Below the pieces are notes generated by a model. It saw nothing but the letters and a program-made list of their open reading frames with translations. It was not told the DNA's origin and searched no databases. Source: Bacteroidota bacterium (lineage in GTDB: Bacteria; Bacteroidota; Bacteroidia; Chitinophagales; Saprospiraceae). From it: a DNA stretch of 64,000 nucleotides. Shown in pieces: positions 61,801-64,000 of this stretch. Position 1 is the first letter of the stretch; every line of letters begins with the position of its first letter. The stretch lies in contig PZPC01000006.1 of NCBI GenBank assembly GCA_003045895.1, forward strand, positions 62,001 through 126,000. The letters are read 5' to 3'. A program made the position numbers and the translations under genes.

Positions 61801-61881
61801 CAACTGAAAAATGTAACCCGGTTATACCAAATTGGCCCGGGAAGTCGTTTGCAAATCGATGATGTTTTACACGAAAACTAA
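58879..61881 (+). CDS. CotH-like kinase with a C-terminal beta-helix
   Basis: This 1000-residue protein has an N-terminal anchor (about 17-37), a carbohydrate-binding-like beta domain (about 55-195) and a CotH domain (about 205-560) with KVRLKGDWLDHL, SFRIKLKG, NGESRGIYAYEEHF and FDGFADRPTN. A right-handed beta-helix end (about 730-985) with parallel-repeat strands follows. CotH proteins phosphorylate Ser in other proteins. The helix may present or bind a glycan. A G8 run at 60634-60641 lies inside the coding sequence. The exact target is unknown. Confidence 0.8.
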   Translation: MLLSSQNDRQGLGRERNFLGLGLLVAAAAVIALLWQVDPQVTPSTPERIACDAERSRGDFFYNGDFKFEGAQFRSAAAAHSGRYSLAFPVGSEVQYGFNIVLDQVRPGEVYEVSVWSHGNEQATAKLAVQGRKPAGLYFETAQIETVDAAGWALHRLRFHIPFQTPPSQLGVYVYANGSQPVYFDDLMIKKVDRWDAEKFKPTQLRIELDQKALRQLEDKRAAALRNGVLQTSEDDWVDGQVQAPEGSTMAAKVRLKGDWLDHLRSNKWSFRIKLKGAHSWRGMQTFSLHTPAARYFLHEWLLHRFWEQEDVLTTRYDFIELLINGESRGIYAYEEHFEKQLVESQQRREGPIVKFSEEGFWAGMSRQLTSYGFIRPGSGHSGQNLANAPVVAFNETEIRQDTIQSRLYQQAHLLLEAYRQGNSTPEQVFDLEKLARYYAGCDLLNGYHGIVWHNQRFYYNPLIGQLEPIGFDGFADRPTNRYHFLAEGALHPDQLDGISLPAFLLQDTTFVRIYLATLERLTRPEAWAAFFAANEEEWTARLNWLQMEFPDYQPDAQTLASEVAFVRSHLLPFAETSLRTYRQPGGGILVNNTHTLPLVIKGYSSSPNYLGRLLDTAIWLPAAPVRKLWTKLRQETGPSQFRGLDFWNEQALAEQTTPYFTAIQLPAAARYLYFQIPGWDTLLVSAINDLAPPTGVPAAQPFRQASQAKDFPSLRWNEARKIIFVPAGEHLFTRDLIVGKNHELHLAPGAIIQLNKGSAIISYGAVRAIGAEELPIEITTTDGTGQGLQVFNAATASVLKRVVFRGLTNLHKGDWALTGAVTFLASAVQIEECLFINNHSEDALNMIRSTFSLINCVFRQISSDAFDSDFCKGTLTNCFFTEVVNDGMDFSGSVITVVDAHTKGCGDKGISAGEASDITVLGAVIEQSPIGIASKDESTVNARNIQLTDCGQGLVVFQKKPEYGPAFLLVEGLQLKNVTRLYQIGPGSRLQIDDVLHEN

Positions 61882-61951
61882 CGAATTAATGACACGAGGT
61901 GCTTATCTTACGGGTATCTATCAGGGTTTACTAACCATTAAGCTATCATTC

Positions 61952-62893
61952 ATGCGAATTCCTCTACTGCTTTTGTCTTTGTTGATCGGTGCGGCAGCTC
62001 CGGCGCAAACGTTCCAATGGAATGGAAACACCAGTGCCAAAACCCCCGAACCGGTAGCCAAGGATGCCCTGGCCGATGAAATAGGGTATGCCATCTATTA
62101 CGCCGATTATCTGGATGGGAATCCTACTGCATTGGGTGAAATTTACCACCAGGACATGATGACTGCCGGCCACAAAAAACTCCCGCTGGGCACCATTGTC
62201 AAGGTCACCCGTCTGGATAATGGCCTCAATACCACCGTTCGCATCAACGACCGCGGCGGTTATGGGGAAGATTGTGTCATCGACCTGAGTAAAGCGGCGG
62301 CGGCCCAGATTGATCTGCTCCGCGTAGGCCGTACCCGGGTTAAGCTCACCGTCATGGGCTACAGCAACAGCAACCCGTCCACGTCGGCCAATTACCAAAC
62401 CGCGGCGCGTAAGGAGCCTCAGTTGACCGCCCGTAGTGTTGCCCAACCAGCAGTGTATACCTACGAGCCGGTATCCGCACCGGTACCGGCACCCAGCAAT
62501 AACAGTGGTCTTACGGCTAGAACAATCTCCAGCCCGGCGACTAATTCAGCCCCCTACTCCAACGACAACCAACCTGCGTTGCAGGCCCGGGGTATTCCTC
62601 AAGCTTCGGTTAGGCAGGGTGTGGAAGAAGTAGCTATTCTGGCCAATCCCGTCAATGGATTTGCCGTTCAGCTGGGTTCTTACAATGAATTCTCCAACGC
62701 CGAACGCCACGTCGTCACCTTACAACGCAGAGGTTTTAATAGCCTCTTCGTACTCCAGGAGAAGCGGGCCGACGGGGCAACGATCAACCGGGTCATAGCC
62801 GCTCCGTTTACTGCTGTGTCCGATGCCCAGAACTACCTCGAGGAACTCCGGCAATATCACCAGATGGAAGGTCTGGTGGTGCAGTTGCGGTAG
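61952..62893 (+). CDS. rlpA: RlpA-like protein with SPOR domain
   Basis: Starting at the signal peptide (MRIPLLLLSLLIGAAAPAQ), the 313-residue protein has an RlpA-type double-psi beta-barrel (about 30-130, GHKKLPLGTIVKVTRLDNG, RINDRGGY and VIDLSKAAAAQI) with the catalytic-type Asp kept. After a Pro/Ser/Ala-rich linker comes a C-terminal SPOR domain (about 230-313, FAVQLGSYNEF). RlpA enzymes are lytic transglycosylases that cut denuded glycan at the division septum, where SPOR places them. Earlier in-frame starts would read into the CotH gene. Confidence 0.92.
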   Translation: MRIPLLLLSLLIGAAAPAQTFQWNGNTSAKTPEPVAKDALADEIGYAIYYADYLDGNPTALGEIYHQDMMTAGHKKLPLGTIVKVTRLDNGLNTTVRINDRGGYGEDCVIDLSKAAAAQIDLLRVGRTRVKLTVMGYSNSNPSTSANYQTAARKEPQLTARSVAQPAVYTYEPVSAPVPAPSNNSGLTARTISSPATNSAPYSNDNQPALQARGIPQASVRQGVEEVAILANPVNGFAVQLGSYNEFSNAERHVVTLQRRGFNSLFVLQEKRADGATINRVIAAPFTAVSDAQNYLEELRQYHQMEGLVVQLR

Positions 62894-62944
62894 GAAACTA
62901 AACAACCTGATTAGATCACCTCCTAACGGTTGCCGAACTGATAA

Positions 62945-62983
62945 AAAAATGCGTAAGCCAAGTGACTTGGCTTACGCATTTTT
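62945..62983. terminator. Bidirectional terminator between rlpA and the MATE gene
   Basis: AAAAATGCGTAAGCCAAGT and ACTTGGCTTACGCATTTTT form 19-bp arms around one base. T and A runs flank the structure, so it can stop transcripts from both sides. Confidence 0.9.
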
Positions 62984-62995
62984 GTTTTTATTGGT

Positions 62996-64000
62996 TTACA
63001 ACCGTCCGTGCCAACGGCGGGAATACAGGTACCACAACGACCAGCCACTGACCAGTAGCCAGTAGAAGATCTCGACCGCCCAGGTCCAGGCCAGGCTGGC
63101 GTGAACGTACTCGACCAACACATAAATATAGATGAGGTAAAAGGCAATGGCAAAGGCCTGAATTTTCAGTGCATAGCCCGAAGCGCCCACCCCCGAAACA
63201 CTACTAAAAATGACGCTTCCAATAGAAAAGATGGACAAGATACCCGCCAATACGTAAAATACAGGTGTCGCTTTGGTGATGAGTGGAATGCCTTCGGCGC
63301 CGAGAAAAGGCTGGAGGAAAAAATGCGGAAAAAAGATAACCGGCAAGGTAATCAGGGCCGTGATGAATAAAGAGAAAACTCCCGTTTTCAAAATGATTGG
63401 AATAACAGCCTGGCGCTTGCGGTGACCAATAAAGCCACCTACCAGGGTGCTAATCCCCGCGGCGAATCCCCAACTGGGAATAGACAGTACCAGGTAGACC
63501 ATCTGGGCCAAAATGGTGATCGCCAGCGCTTCTTCCCCCAGATTTTCTACAATAGCCATGAACAGAAACCAACTCCCCAGCCCAATGATCGGTTGTAACA
63601 CCAGGGGAATGGATAGGATATATTGCTCCCGAATTAACGCCCAGTTCAACCGGGGCCACTGAAAGATGCGGTAACGCCGGTTCTGGCGATCCCAGATCAT
63701 GTACAGGATGAAGGCTACGAAGGCCGCCACTTCGGCCAGAGTAGATGCCAGCCCCGCACCCGCAATTCCCATGGCCGGAAAACCGTAATGGCCAAAGATG
63801 AGCGCATAATCCAACACGATATTGACGACGGCTAATAAAAACGTATCGAAAATCAAAAAACGGGGTCGGGCAATACCGGTATACAAAGAAATGAGCGCTA
63901 CGCCGGTATAGGAAAAAAAGACACCGTACTTACGGGTGCTGACATATTCCAGGCTTTTTTCGAAGACTACCGGAGAATCGACCAATACCTTGAAGAGGTA
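62996..64000 (-). CDS. MATE-family multidrug/organic cation transporter (partial)
   Basis: The frame is open to the right edge of the window, so the N-terminal part of the protein is missing. The visible 334 residues contain about nine membrane segments with MATE-type segments, such as LAVVNIVLDYALIFGHYGFPAMGIAGAGLAST and ILSIPLVLQPIIGLGSWFLFM. These are typical of the second half of the first bundle and the second bundle. MATE proteins export drugs or metabolites using sodium or proton gradients. The substrate is unknown. Confidence 0.9.
   Translation of the reverse strand, partial: YLFKVLVDSPVVFEKSLEYVSTRKYGVFFSYTGVALISLYTGIARPRFLIFDTFLLAVVNIVLDYALIFGHYGFPAMGIAGAGLASTLAEVAAFVAFILYMIWDRQNRRYRIFQWPRLNWALIREQYILSIPLVLQPIIGLGSWFLFMAIVENLGEEALAITILAQMVYLVLSIPSWGFAAGISTLVGGFIGHRKRQAVIPIILKTGVFSLFITALITLPVIFFPHFFLQPFLGAEGIPLITKATPVFYVLAGILSIFSIGSVIFSSVSGVGASGYALKIQAFAIAFYLIYIYVLVEYVHASLAWTWAVEIFYWLLVSGWSLWYLYSRRWHGRL

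Overview
The window is a chromosomal segment of a Bacteroidota bacterium, most likely from the Saprospiraceae/Lewinella side of the phylum. This is inferred from gene content: type IX secretion (T9SS) C-terminal sorting domains, a PorP/SprF protein, a SusC-like TonB receptor, an OmpA protein with thrombospondin type 3 repeats, the ftsX-DUF3098-uppP-truB order, and Bacteroidota-type -7 elements (TAnnTTTG) before many genes. No tRNA, rRNA, CRISPR array, insertion sequence or prophage was seen. Coding density is high, and most intergenic gaps hold promoters, hairpin terminators or palindromes.

Layout. 1-3.4 kb: housekeeping genes (pnp start, rpsO, pdhA, a TPR membrane protein, ribH). 3.5-14.2 kb: a surface and secretion block with an OmpA/TSP3 protein, two related T9SS cargo proteins, a TonB-dependent receptor and an M36 metallopeptidase with a T9SS tail. 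14.4-24.4 kb: pyrG, a GT-C-like membrane protein, a TrmH-type methyltransferase, an EVE protein, an NlpC/P60 protein whose catalytic Cys is Ser, PorP/SprF, an orphan HSDR_N protein, a three-LysM protein and a CNNM/CBS membrane protein. 24.4-39.3 kb: leuS, two lipoproteins that look like halves of one LVIVD-type protein, a glycosyltransferase, ftsX, a DUF3098 gene, uppP, truB, prmC, the carboxynorspermidine pair, an ECF sigma factor with its membrane partner, and der.

39.5-42.6 kb is a two-gene amino-sugar operon: a NagB deaminase fused to a PIG-L deacetylase, plus a LacI-type regulator. A 16-bp perfect palindrome lies just upstream of its -7 element.

42.6-56.4 kb is the most distinctive region. 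It is a stress/dormancy-type island with three tandem universal stress proteins, Hsp20, a CBS-pair protein, an AhpD-like protein, a GerW/YtfJ-YtfI pair, an L,D-transpeptidase, a HAD phosphatase fused to a P-loop ATPase, and an APH-like kinase encoded apart from its ATP-binding partner. The gene set recalls the actinobacterial DosR dormancy regulon. Here, however, the upstream regions carry FNR/CRP-like palindromes (TGA[T/C]-N4-ATCA) at five places.

56.4-64 kb: a lipoprotein metallophosphatase with a coiled-coil membrane protein, a DUF4956-CotH pair, an RlpA-SPOR protein, and the C-terminal part of a MATE transporter cut by the window edge. Start codons were moved to internal ATG/GTG/TTG codons where signal peptides, family alignments recalled from memory or overlaps supported it. 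All functional calls rest on reading motifs, not on database searches.
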